Source: JAGQZY01 sp964588335 | GTDB lineage: Bacteria; Bdellovibrionota; Bdellovibrionia; Bdellovibrionales; JAGQZY01 | NCBI GenBank assembly: GCA_964588335.1 | Contig: CAZPOV010000005.1 | Span: 62,001 to 126,000 of the forward strand | DNA: 64,000 nt | Direction: 5' to 3' | Translations under genes and position numbers: made by a program | The notes under the pieces: model-generated | What the model was told of the DNA's origin: nothing | What the model saw: only the letters and a program-made list of their open reading frames with translations | The model's database searches: none | Shown: positions 34,666-43,469 of the stretch, one piece after another | Layout of the letters: every line of letters starts with the position of its first letter | Numbering within the stretch: the first letter of the stretch is position 1

Positions 34666-35688
34666 TCAATAGTCTGCGCTATCGAGCATGGACTGAATTT
34701 GCGTAATAACGGCCGAAGGGTAGATACGATCGTCGGCACCAAGTTCGCAAGAATCTGATTGGCTAACCATGTAGTCCTTTAAGAATTCGTTGTGGGTCGA
34801 GAGATCAGACTGAATATTTTCACCTTCAAAAAAGCGATTAAAATGGGTATCCATTTCCTGAATTTCCAGAAGTTGTTGTGAATAAGATTCTAAAAGTAGA
34901 AGGGACTCTTCGGAAGAAAGTTCAAAAGTGGATTGATTCTTGTAATAATCACAGGTCGCTAGAGCGGCTTCCGATAGGATAAAGACATTGATGGTTCGTA
35001 AGTACTTTCTTAATGAATAGCGTTCAACCTCGAGATTGCGTAGAAAGTAGAGCGCACTACCGGTGCCTCCTCCCACAAAAGCAGCAGCTCCGTACTGACC
35101 CCATGTGGTGCCCAGGCGGCGGCTGATCCACGCTTGGGTGCGTTGAAAGACGCGTGGTGATCGACCAAGGCTAGGACCTCCCAACTGTCGAGAGCGAGCC
35201 AGAATCTGCTGAATTGAAGCCTTGCCAAAAAAACGGTTGAGCAGGCTTTCTGTTCCCGCCTTAAAAATACCAGCCCGACTGAGGCGAGACCCCATATGCA
35301 CTACAGTGAGAACAAAGGCTCCCGTGATAATGCCATCAGCGGCACTCCAAGCGAGATTGTCAGGTTCTTGGGATTGTTGAATAAGAGTGCTGCGATTATC
35401 GATAAATTCGAGCAGTTCATAAATCCACTTGCGATCATTGGGGTGGTCCAAATAGTAGTGCAGAATATAGGTGACAAGAGCATTATAGTCTTTGTTGGAC
35501 AAGGTGAGAAAGTAGTTGCTGACAATATCCTTGTAAACAAAAGCGACATCAGGATTGGAGGGATCGCTTTCGATGTTTACAACTGTTTCATATTCATGAA
35601 AAACCTCTATTCCTTCTTCAAGAGAATACAGGGTTTCAGCTTGAGCGATGCAGGAAAAAAAGAAAAGACTGACAATCAATAATTTCAC
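34666..35688 (-). CDS. Exported protein with internal membrane segments (trio, third)
   Basis: 340 residues with a Sec signal (MKLLIVSLFFFSCIAQAE). Two hydrophobic stretches, near 113-133 (GIITGAFVLTVVHMG) and 200-220 (GAAAFVGGGTGSALYFL), flank a strongly basic Arg-rich loop. The rest is acidic and helical. The same plan (signal, acidic helical part, two helices around a basic loop, acidic tail) recurs in the two upstream genes, so they may be distant paralogues. Function unknown. It overlaps its upstream neighbour by ATGA. Confidence 0.7.
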   Translation of the reverse strand: MKLLIVSLFFFSCIAQAETLYSLEEGIEVFHEYETVVNIESDPSNPDVAFVYKDIVSNYFLTLSNKDYNALVTYILHYYLDHPNDRKWIYELLEFIDNRSTLIQQSQEPDNLAWSAADGIITGAFVLTVVHMGSRLSRAGIFKAGTESLLNRFFGKASIQQILARSRQLGGPSLGRSPRVFQRTQAWISRRLGTTWGQYGAAAFVGGGTGSALYFLRNLEVERYSLRKYLRTINVFILSEAALATCDYYKNQSTFELSSEESLLLLESYSQQLLEIQEMDTHFNRFFEGENIQSDLSTHNEFLKDYMVSQSDSCELGADDRIYPSAVITQIQSMLDSADY

Positions 35689-36731
35689 TGCGACTCCTCA
35701 TAGCCCCATTGAGAAAGGTTAACGAGCGATTCCATCAGGAATAAATAAGACTCAATGGGTTCCAAATGGGCTTGCAACTCCGGAAATTCTGCGTTCTGCC
35801 ATCTAAGCGTTTCAAGGTTATCCAAAAGAAGCTGCATCGAAGGGTTGGTATAAATATCGACGTCGGCCGCAAAAAAGTTGGGATAATTATCCAGCAACAG
35901 AAGATAAGCTTCGTCATCCGATAGCTCGTCTTCGTCGAGGGCGATCAGAATTTCTTCGAACTCCTCAATCAATTCTTTGTCATAAAAAACAGCCAGTTTT
36001 ATAGAACTTTCAACTATAGCTTTGGTGTATTCTGCTCTATCGAGAAAGCGGCGTCGCTGAATCCAGCGCCGATTGAGTTTTTCAATCTTGTGAAAATTAT
36101 CTTCAATCTTATTAAGAAGACTTCTTTCATAAAAATGGTCGATGGCTTGATCGGCGGCAATTTCAACGACCACACTGATCAGAATACCAACAAAAAAGCC
36201 GAGGGGGGTAATTTTAGCTGGAGTGAGGGCTCTATTAACTTGTGAGGCGACCCGAGTGGTTCGCTTAGCATAGACATATAAGCCGGTTCCGGCACCGATA
36301 CCGACAGCCACACTGGAAAAATCAACAAGAGTCTTTTCAAGAAACGCCCGTCGATAAAGTTCGGTTTGATCTGGGGGGAGCACGACCAACAAGTTTTCAG
36401 GAGGAGTGAATAAACCTTGGGACTGTTGCGGAAGACGTTCCCAGTGGAACTGAAGACTTATAAGAATGTCGATAGCGGCCGTTGGATTCGATTCAAGATC
36501 TTCGGTCAATTGGATCATCAAATTTTGGTAATTGCTGGGTGACTCGAAGGCGGTTGCAACCACGTGATTCAGAGTTGTTAAACGTTCTAGGTGTGAGGCG
36601 TCCTCATTCAAGCGGGTGTATGATTCCATAATATCATTGGGGTCAGTGGCAATGACTGCACCTTGTGCCCACACCGAATTTCCATAAAAACAAACAAAAA
36701 GCAGAATCAAAAAGGTAAGGGTGCGGCTCAT
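35685..36731 (-). CDS. Exported protein with internal membrane segments (trio, second)
   Basis: 348 residues with a Sec signal ending SVWAQ. Hydrophobic helices near 138-155 (SSVAVGIGAGTGLYVYA) and 175-195 (GFFVGILISVVVEIA) surround a basic loop; the C-terminal 100 residues are highly acidic (Glu/Asp/Leu). No family is recognised. Both ends overlap neighbours by 4 bases, so its level is tied to the 1058-residue protein and the 340-residue protein. Confidence 0.7.
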   Translation of the reverse strand: MSRTLTFLILLFVCFYGNSVWAQGAVIATDPNDIMESYTRLNEDASHLERLTTLNHVVATAFESPSNYQNLMIQLTEDLESNPTAAIDILISLQFHWERLPQQSQGLFTPPENLLVVLPPDQTELYRRAFLEKTLVDFSSVAVGIGAGTGLYVYAKRTTRVASQVNRALTPAKITPLGFFVGILISVVVEIAADQAIDHFYERSLLNKIEDNFHKIEKLNRRWIQRRRFLDRAEYTKAIVESSIKLAVFYDKELIEEFEEILIALDEDELSDDEAYLLLLDNYPNFFAADVDIYTNPSMQLLLDNLETLRWQNAEFPELQAHLEPIESYLFLMESLVNLSQWGYEESQ

Positions 36732-39700
36732 TGCAGTAACCCCTGTTGTCGTAAGGTCGGAATGATCAATTCGTAGGCTTCTCCGGATTGCTTATTCACT
36801 AAGGAAATAACCTCGTAGCCAAATTGTTCGCCGACACTGTTGGTATTGAAAAAATCAGTGGGCACTGAAAGATCAGTGGGATCATTGCCACGAATAGCGT
36901 TTAGGTAAAGAGATTTCAAACTTTGCGTTTGAGAAAACTGTCGCGCTTTAGACAGCATAAAATTCATGATTTTGACATAGGATTCTTCAATTTCGTTAAA
37001 CTGTTTCTCGGTAATCAAGCCTTCTTGATGGCGATTTTTGGAGGCTCGGAAGGCGCTTCCCAACTCGTTCCAGTCCCAGTTTCCTGGCTTCAGCCCCAGT
37101 CTCTCGAAGTCAAAACGAAACTCTTCAGAGTAACGAATCCAGAGTCGTTGATGGCGTGATATCAATTGCGAAATTGTTTGGTGGCCTGATTGAAGATTCC
37201 GATAGGCTTGGTGGCCGCTTCTGTAATTTCTTAGCAATTGGGAAAGCTCGGCCTGATTCAAATCATAGCCCCGGTTTCTTAGCTGACGTTGTAAGCGTTG
37301 CGGGGAAAGAGGAGAAGTTGATGTTTGAACTCCCACATCAGAGGCTGTGACCTCTCGAATGCGCCGCATGGTTTCGGCCATCTGGGACTCTAAGCCGACT
37401 TTTTTAGTTTGATAGAAATCGTCGATAAACGTCCTTTCAAAGCGAATGTTTTGAGGAGCAATTCCCAAGTTTTGAAAAGCGGCCGTGATTTTAAGGTCGA
37501 GGCGACGGGCTTTGCGTTGAATAATTCTTTCATAGGCTTTGATAGCGCCTCTTTGAACTCTGGGAACACTGAGCGATAAAGGCAACCCCAAAAGCAAAGA
37601 GTCTAAGGTCAAACGAATAAAATAAGCCGTTTTCTCTTTTCGTAGTGTTTGAACGGAACGTTCGTAGTCGAGAAGTTCGATCAGCGAGGTGTCTCCCTTG
37701 TAGCTTGAATGATAAAACTGAGAGATTTTATCGTGTTTATTTTGCTCTTGAACAAGAACTCGGTGGGTTTCGTAAGCCAGGTCGACGCCGATCATGGCGA
37801 TTGCCGAAATGATAAATTTATGAAGGACCTGAGGGGCGATTCCAGAAAGAGCCTCTGAAATATAAGCGGCGATTCGAGGGTATTTGAATTTTAGTAAGAA
37901 ACGACTCAATTGCAAAGCGATAAGGCCGGTAAAGCCTGTGAACACATATTTGTGGTAGAGAGCTTTAGTGGATTCTTCAACACTATTGGGTTGGTTGAGT
38001 TCGATGGAATACTCTTCGAACTGAGTTCTGATCAGGGAATGGGAACGTAAAGCTTCTACCAACACTGTCGAACTTTCAAGAGCCGCATCAAGATCACTTA
38101 GAGAATCCCATTCGTCGATCAAGGCTAAAGACTTTTCGGTGTTCTTTAAAACCCTTTGTAAGAATTCTGATACCAATTCTCTATTTTTTTCCTTGTCCTC
38201 TGACCACAGTTTGATAAGTGATTTTCCATCATCATTGAGATGACCCAAGATGGGAAACTCTGTCTTTTTATCTAAAATCCAAAATTCGAGCATGTTTTCA
38301 AGAGTTGTAGGATCTCCATTGGCTAAATCAAAATTGGTATTAGGAGTCTGAGCGTTCCCTAGCTGAAAAAAATCGGAAAAAAGGTCAAGGTCGATACGGG
38401 TCCATTGGACTCTTTCGGCCATCGCCATCGCCATAAATCCATCACCCTCTTGTTCGGCACTGTTTTTTATTTGGGCTTCAAATTCTTTAAAAGCCGTCGA
38501 CAACTCCGAATAGGACATATCTGTTAAAGTTCCCATCCACTGGCGGAACAGAATCGATAAGGTATGATCAGATACAATCATTTTGAACCGAAAATATTTG
38601 AGGAGGCTAGGGATATCAATATTTTGAGCTGCGAAAATCTCAGGAGAGGCACTTATTGCAATGATAGAGTCTAACTCGGTGACTAGCTCCTGCATTCGCT
38701 GTTGTTTTCGGTTTCTGAATGAATCAATCATATCGTTGATCGATGCGATCGAGGGAAGCTGACAACTTACCTTTAGAGACTGATTTTTTAAATAGTCTTC
38801 CACCGCTGATTCTTTACCCTGTACCTCCTGAAGGTTGAAAACAGCGGCTCGTACGCCGTCTTCGATGCTTTTGACTTGTTGGTTACAAAGTTGGTCTCTC
38901 ACAGAAGAGCCAAGGGCCTGATTAAGGGCGACGGGTATAGCGTAAATGTTTTCAACGAAACTTGTTTTTCCATGAACGGAAGACGACTCATTAAGATAGG
39001 TGGTCAAAGACTGGATACTCTCAGAGGTGAATTCCTCGCCTGGAAAAAGAAGGGAGACCAGCTGCAGGGTCCAATCGTCAGTCAGACCTTGGGGCGTGAA
39101 GGACTCTACGGGTATTTCTTCGCCAGCTAAAATTTCAGCAAGATGCCCACGAAAAGCTCTTTCTATAGATTGGAAGGACTCTGGAATGGCTGCATCGGCA
39201 TCAATGATTTGCTGGGTTGCATTTTTGGCATTTTCTAGCTGAAGTCGCAACAGGTGTTTTACAACAGTCACCATCAGGTCGTCAGACTCTGAATGTAAAG
39301 AGGTCAGTAAAATGTCTTGGCTGGTTTTCTCTATATGAAAGTTTGAAATCGAGAGGTCGACGGATCGAGTGCCACTTTTTGAAATGGAGAAGACGGGTTT
39401 TTCTTCAATCAGGGATTCTGCTTTTAAAGCGTCGATCATTGGTAAGTCGGGATTTTGAATGGTCAATTGCAAGGCGCGATTGACTGCATCGACTCGATGG
39501 GCTTCCACGAAAAGGGTCAGAAAAATGACTTGAGAGTAAATATGCAGATACTCCTGTAGTGCAATCTCTCTATTCATTTCAGTGTAGGGTCCATTGATTT
39601 TCTGAAGCGTTGCTTGTTTGAAGTCAGAGGCTTTGCTGAGGACACGGTTTAGGTCTGAATCCAAATACTCCACCAAGTAAAAACCAAGACTGGCATGTTG

Positions 39701-39904
39701 AAAGGAAAACGCCAGGTGGGTTTGGCTAATATCCAAAACCAGATCTTCAAAGGGAGACAAATCATCGGTTGAGTCGAAACGCGGGAGCTCAGTCGATTGA
39801 GGGCTTTGGCTCAGGGATATTTTCGGGCACAAAAAAGCCAACACAAGCAGGCTCGAAACAATGCGATCGATAAGACTTTTCGAATGACTTTGAGGACTCT
39901 TCAT
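36728..39904 (-). CDS. Large exported helical protein (trio, first)
   Basis: About 1058 residues from ATG 39904; no clear ribosome-binding site. A signal-like helix (about 15-33, LLVLAFLCPKISLSQ) is followed by ~600 residues of acidic helical sequence. Around 650-790 there are several hydrophobic segments (FTGFTGLIALQLSRFLL, IISAIAMIGVDLAYE, LTLDSLLLGLPLSLS), and the C-terminal ~250 residues are Arg/Gln-rich and helical. A membrane-active or effector role is conceivable, but no domain is recognised. It heads a three-gene unit with 4-bp overlaps, about 110 bases after the block of GRD, PRPP and LOG genes. Confidence 0.65.
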   Translation of the reverse strand: MKSPQSHSKSLIDRIVSSLLVLAFLCPKISLSQSPQSTELPRFDSTDDLSPFEDLVLDISQTHLAFSFQHASLGFYLVEYLDSDLNRVLSKASDFKQATLQKINGPYTEMNREIALQEYLHIYSQVIFLTLFVEAHRVDAVNRALQLTIQNPDLPMIDALKAESLIEEKPVFSISKSGTRSVDLSISNFHIEKTSQDILLTSLHSESDDLMVTVVKHLLRLQLENAKNATQQIIDADAAIPESFQSIERAFRGHLAEILAGEEIPVESFTPQGLTDDWTLQLVSLLFPGEEFTSESIQSLTTYLNESSSVHGKTSFVENIYAIPVALNQALGSSVRDQLCNQQVKSIEDGVRAAVFNLQEVQGKESAVEDYLKNQSLKVSCQLPSIASINDMIDSFRNRKQQRMQELVTELDSIIAISASPEIFAAQNIDIPSLLKYFRFKMIVSDHTLSILFRQWMGTLTDMSYSELSTAFKEFEAQIKNSAEQEGDGFMAMAMAERVQWTRIDLDLFSDFFQLGNAQTPNTNFDLANGDPTTLENMLEFWILDKKTEFPILGHLNDDGKSLIKLWSEDKEKNRELVSEFLQRVLKNTEKSLALIDEWDSLSDLDAALESSTVLVEALRSHSLIRTQFEEYSIELNQPNSVEESTKALYHKYVFTGFTGLIALQLSRFLLKFKYPRIAAYISEALSGIAPQVLHKFIISAIAMIGVDLAYETHRVLVQEQNKHDKISQFYHSSYKGDTSLIELLDYERSVQTLRKEKTAYFIRLTLDSLLLGLPLSLSVPRVQRGAIKAYERIIQRKARRLDLKITAAFQNLGIAPQNIRFERTFIDDFYQTKKVGLESQMAETMRRIREVTASDVGVQTSTSPLSPQRLQRQLRNRGYDLNQAELSQLLRNYRSGHQAYRNLQSGHQTISQLISRHQRLWIRYSEEFRFDFERLGLKPGNWDWNELGSAFRASKNRHQEGLITEKQFNEIEESYVKIMNFMLSKARQFSQTQSLKSLYLNAIRGNDPTDLSVPTDFFNTNSVGEQFGYEVISLVNKQSGEAYELIIPTLRQQGLLQ

Positions 39905-40013
39905 AATGCAGTACGTTACCACGAGGGTCTTAGAAAAACCAATTGATTTGAATACTTTACAGGCTAAAGCCGTTTCATTGAAGATTTCAAGCCAGTGCCA
40001 AACCGGGTCTGAT

Positions 40014-41939
40014 TTACTGTAAAAGAAGGATGCAATCGTCCGGTCGAGACGGCAGTTTATTGGGTTTTGAAAGGTTGTAGTTGTAAAAAGTATCGAAAAA
40101 ACTGGAAGTGTCTAAGAATTTACCACCATTGGCATCCAGATAGTACCGCCAGTACCCTTTATTGAACCGGGGGTTAAAATCCACAAAGACCGGTTTTCCT
40201 TCTGCATCCAACTGAAAATTTGCCGAACGAAAATCCAACCAGAGACCTTGATTTTCAATAAGGACTTGGCTTCGTTTCCAAATCTCTAGAATTTCGTTGT
40301 TGAGATCTTCAGGAATGGTTTCGGCATCAGCAAAACTTGAGAAGCGAGCCTCCAAAGAAAGGCCCGGGTAATACTCTTGCAGAGAGTAAAGTCCAAGGGG
40401 ATGAGTTTCGATAATCTTGGCAATGGGAATTTTTGCATCCGATAACAGAGGTTGCATCCAGTGTTGCAAGAGGACCTTGCGAGCCGCCTCCGGCTTTTTA
40501 AGAACTTTCAGGGCTTTGTTATCGTCGGTGAGATAAACCACAACGTTCATTCCCTCGCCCAATCGCCCTTGAATGTTAAACACTCGGCCACCCACTTCGA
40601 TTTGTTCGATGGCGTTTGAAGAAGCCTCTCGACGCTCCACCATCGTTTCAAAAAGGGCCAATGTGGATTCTCCAGGCGGGCGGTACTGCCAAGTGCGCAA
40701 GGCTTGCGCGCCTCCTTTTTGAAAGACTCTATCGACCTCTGCCATGCGGTCTTCGATGGTTCGAGTGTCATGAACCGGAGCCATAAAAGTCCCACCTTCT
40801 GCCAATGTCTGAACGGCGATTTCCGAATAGAGGCCAAGAAAGGAGCCCGCTTTCTCCCAAAGTTCGGACGGGGTGGGGCTTTGGATGCCTGTTGGGCTGA
40901 GTTCCACGCCAGAAGTTAAAAATTTGAACCGATGTTCAAAAAGGTTGTGTGGGCTACTCAAATAATCGCGCACGGAAGTCGGTAAACTGAGACTGAAGGT
41001 TGGAACTTTTACTAAGGGTTGGGTGATCATGGAGCGGAAACTCTCGCGATCGATAACTCCTTCAGGGGATGTCATACGAGTCAACCATTTACGCAGGCTT
41101 AAAGGCGTGCTGGCGAAGCGACTTTTGCTGTTAATATTGCGAACTGAGACCTTTGTAAAAAAATCCACCTGCTCCTGGTCGGTCATTCCTTGCGAAAGAG
41201 CAAACACAATCGAACGTGGTATCTTTCCCGACATACTACTGTCGAAAATTGCGATGCCTTTTTCTAAAAGGTCGGCTCGACTTATTTTTGAACTTTCAAA
41301 AAACAATTTTTCAAGATCAGCTTCTTGGCCATCAATAACAGCATCACGAATTTTACGAGAGACATTAAGGCTGACATACTGACCCGGAAATGTTTCCGGA
41401 ACTTTCGATTGCATATAAATATAGGTCGAAGAAAAATCACGGCCGATAAAAAACAAATATTTGCCAGAATATCGACTTCGGATCTCGTAACTTATTTGTT
41501 GTAAAAGCGGAAGGATGACAGTCCGCTCGTAGCGAGCTACAACTTGCAGCAATCGAGCGGCCATCTCTTTGGCATCGTAGTTTCCAGCGACCAGTTCGTC
41601 GACATTCAGTTTGCGCTCAAATGGGACCGCGCTGGGTTTGAAGTCGCTGCGTTTCTCAGAGTAATGACGAAGCAGGCTTGAAAAAAAAACCTCTCGATCC
41701 CTAGGATTCCAGTCTTTGACTTCTTCAAGAATTTTTTCCAGCTCAAGAAAAATCCAATCGGCGACCAATCCGTCGCCAAAATTACGGCTGCGAAGGTCCT
41801 TTAAGAAGCTAGAGTAGCGGAGCTGATCATGGGCTTCACTGGCTTGCCTGTAGATTTCTTCATAAGGACCGATTTCCTCTGCTCCCATTGAAAACAGAGT
41901 GAAAAATAGGATTGAAGAAAATAGCCAAGTTTGCAGCAT
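40014..41939 (-). CDS. Exported fusion: GRD/PRTase-like domain plus kinase-like domain
   Basis: 641 residues, Sec signal ending SMGA. The first half has the locus-specific pattern: KYLFFIGRD (GRD 166-168), SLNVSRKI, then IAIFDSSMSGK (232-239), the order seen in phosphoribosyltransferase-like folds (RD, S-R, D-x-x-x-x-G). The second half has protein-kinase-fold cues: GRLGEG (458-463) with Lys478 in ALKVLK, LDFRSANF (catalytic Asp569 and Asn574) and VDFNPR (metal Asp587 in place of DFG). It ends DDCILLLQ, the shared C-x-x-L-L tail. Its ATG directly abuts the upstream TAA. An exported kinase-like enzyme is rare; substrate unknown. Confidence 0.68.
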   Translation of the reverse strand: MLQTWLFSSILFFTLFSMGAEEIGPYEEIYRQASEAHDQLRYSSFLKDLRSRNFGDGLVADWIFLELEKILEEVKDWNPRDREVFFSSLLRHYSEKRSDFKPSAVPFERKLNVDELVAGNYDAKEMAARLLQVVARYERTVILPLLQQISYEIRSRYSGKYLFFIGRDFSSTYIYMQSKVPETFPGQYVSLNVSRKIRDAVIDGQEADLEKLFFESSKISRADLLEKGIAIFDSSMSGKIPRSIVFALSQGMTDQEQVDFFTKVSVRNINSKSRFASTPLSLRKWLTRMTSPEGVIDRESFRSMITQPLVKVPTFSLSLPTSVRDYLSSPHNLFEHRFKFLTSGVELSPTGIQSPTPSELWEKAGSFLGLYSEIAVQTLAEGGTFMAPVHDTRTIEDRMAEVDRVFQKGGAQALRTWQYRPPGESTLALFETMVERREASSNAIEQIEVGGRVFNIQGRLGEGMNVVVYLTDDNKALKVLKKPEAARKVLLQHWMQPLLSDAKIPIAKIIETHPLGLYSLQEYYPGLSLEARFSSFADAETIPEDLNNEILEIWKRSQVLIENQGLWLDFRSANFQLDAEGKPVFVDFNPRFNKGYWRYYLDANGGKFLDTSSFFDTFYNYNLSKPNKLPSRPDDCILLLQ

Positions 41940-43451
41940 TTACTTTAAAAGATCCATACACTGCTGTGCGGTTTCGCGATATTCAAAATACAGCTTTAAG
42001 CTTTTTGCTGGTTTCTGGGGACGTCTTTGCTCAAGCATTTCATCAAAGTTTGGATATCGAGAACGGATATGATTGAACAGGTCATACGCTTCGGAACTCC
42101 ACTGTCCTGAGGCAATCACTGTAAAGAGATGATCCATGGTTCTTGCAGAGATCTGAACGCCCCCTTGGCGTGCATAATATTGAGTGACAGTCCAAAAAAA
42201 ATTTAAACCCATCCATGTTCGTTCGGCACCCTTGTACTGCTTGTTCTTAGCAAATTCGACTGATCGCTCGGCCCCTTTTTCCACAGCCTCTTCAACCGTT
42301 GCAAAACCTTCTGAATATAGTAGATTAAAAGCCGTTTTTGTCTCTGAACTCATGATAGGTATTTTACTCGTATCGATATTTATTTTTGCAAAATTCTGAC
42401 TGGCATTAATAGCCTGTCGGACCCTTTTCGCATACACAGAGGACGTACTAAGGCGTTGCATGGGAAACTCATACCCTAATTTTCGGGCCTCTTCTTGTAC
42501 ACGCTCAACAAACTCTGGTGTCATAACCTTTTTCGCGATTTGAGCTTGAGTCCAAAGCACTGTTTGGCGCATTTCTAAGGGGAACACGGCGCCACGAGTC
42601 GCCAGAGTTTCTCCGGTTCGAGAGTTGGTTTCCATGGCTCCATAGGATTCGTGCCATGCGCCGATAAAGTGCGTGTAGCCCGCTTCGTTGGCGGCGTTGG
42701 GTTGTAGAGGGTAAGTCATAATTTTGTGATTATTAAAAAATGTCGCGGCATCTCTATTAGGGTTTTTATCGATCGCATTGAAACTTTTAATTACAAATTC
42801 TCCAGGACTGCTAAAATCGTTAGGCTGGCTCTTGAATGTGCTAACGATCAAGCCGAGCATGTTGACACGACCGACAAGAAATTTTGGATCTTTTCCGTCC
42901 ATGGCCCATTGTTGATAAAACGCAGAAAGCAGAGTGCGCCCCTGCCTTCCAAAGCCACCCGAAACCGGATCAATAAAAATATAAGGATATTTTTCAATGG
43001 CCTCAGGAGTAAGATCATGAGTGCGTAAGAAGTCCATGTATGTTTCGTGGGCGGTGTTAACAAAAGAGGCTTTGCTGACACCCAGGCGTTGAACTCTTTC
43101 GGGTTGACCAATTTCGATGTAAAAAGCTTCGACCATATCAGCAATAGCCATTGCATCCCGGCCCATAAAGCCCCAAGTGGCACCAGGAAAAGACTTCTCC
43201 ATGGCAGCTATCAAACGGGGCCCTGACTCTTCAAGAACTCCCAGCCATCGCTCAACTTCGATGCGCTGATCAAAATACTGAGCGGCTGTTTCGGCCGTTA
43301 CGGGAATTCCCGGCCAATTGGCTTTTTCCACATGGGGTAGAATTTCTGCCATTGTTGGACGCTGTTCTCTTTCAAGAATAGCGTCCATCGAGAGAGGGGC
43401 AGCCCAAACGTTTACTAGAAATAGTGACAGGAATAATACTGAAAATTTCAT
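41940..43451 (-). CDS. Exported GRD-family protein (copy 3)
   Basis: 503 residues, Sec signal ending VWAA, AGGAG upstream. Family marks in order: RPTMAE (31-36), FPGATWGFMGRD (GRD 97-99), RLGVSKASF (122-130), YIFIDPVSGG (D161), WHESYG (266-271), an Arg/Leu helix, and the C-terminal QQCMDLLK. The GRD ... S ... hhhDxxSxG order suggests a phosphoribosyltransferase-like fold, but no known family is matched with certainty. Paralogues lie at 47586 and 49566, and a diverged copy is fused to a kinase-like domain next door. Confidence 0.7.
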   Translation of the reverse strand: MKFSVLFLSLFLVNVWAAPLSMDAILEREQRPTMAEILPHVEKANWPGIPVTAETAAQYFDQRIEVERWLGVLEESGPRLIAAMEKSFPGATWGFMGRDAMAIADMVEAFYIEIGQPERVQRLGVSKASFVNTAHETYMDFLRTHDLTPEAIEKYPYIFIDPVSGGFGRQGRTLLSAFYQQWAMDGKDPKFLVGRVNMLGLIVSTFKSQPNDFSSPGEFVIKSFNAIDKNPNRDAATFFNNHKIMTYPLQPNAANEAGYTHFIGAWHESYGAMETNSRTGETLATRGAVFPLEMRQTVLWTQAQIAKKVMTPEFVERVQEEARKLGYEFPMQRLSTSSVYAKRVRQAINASQNFAKINIDTSKIPIMSSETKTAFNLLYSEGFATVEEAVEKGAERSVEFAKNKQYKGAERTWMGLNFFWTVTQYYARQGGVQISARTMDHLFTVIASGQWSSEAYDLFNHIRSRYPNFDEMLEQRRPQKPAKSLKLYFEYRETAQQCMDLLK

Positions 43452-43469
43452 TTTTTGTTTCTCCTGTAG

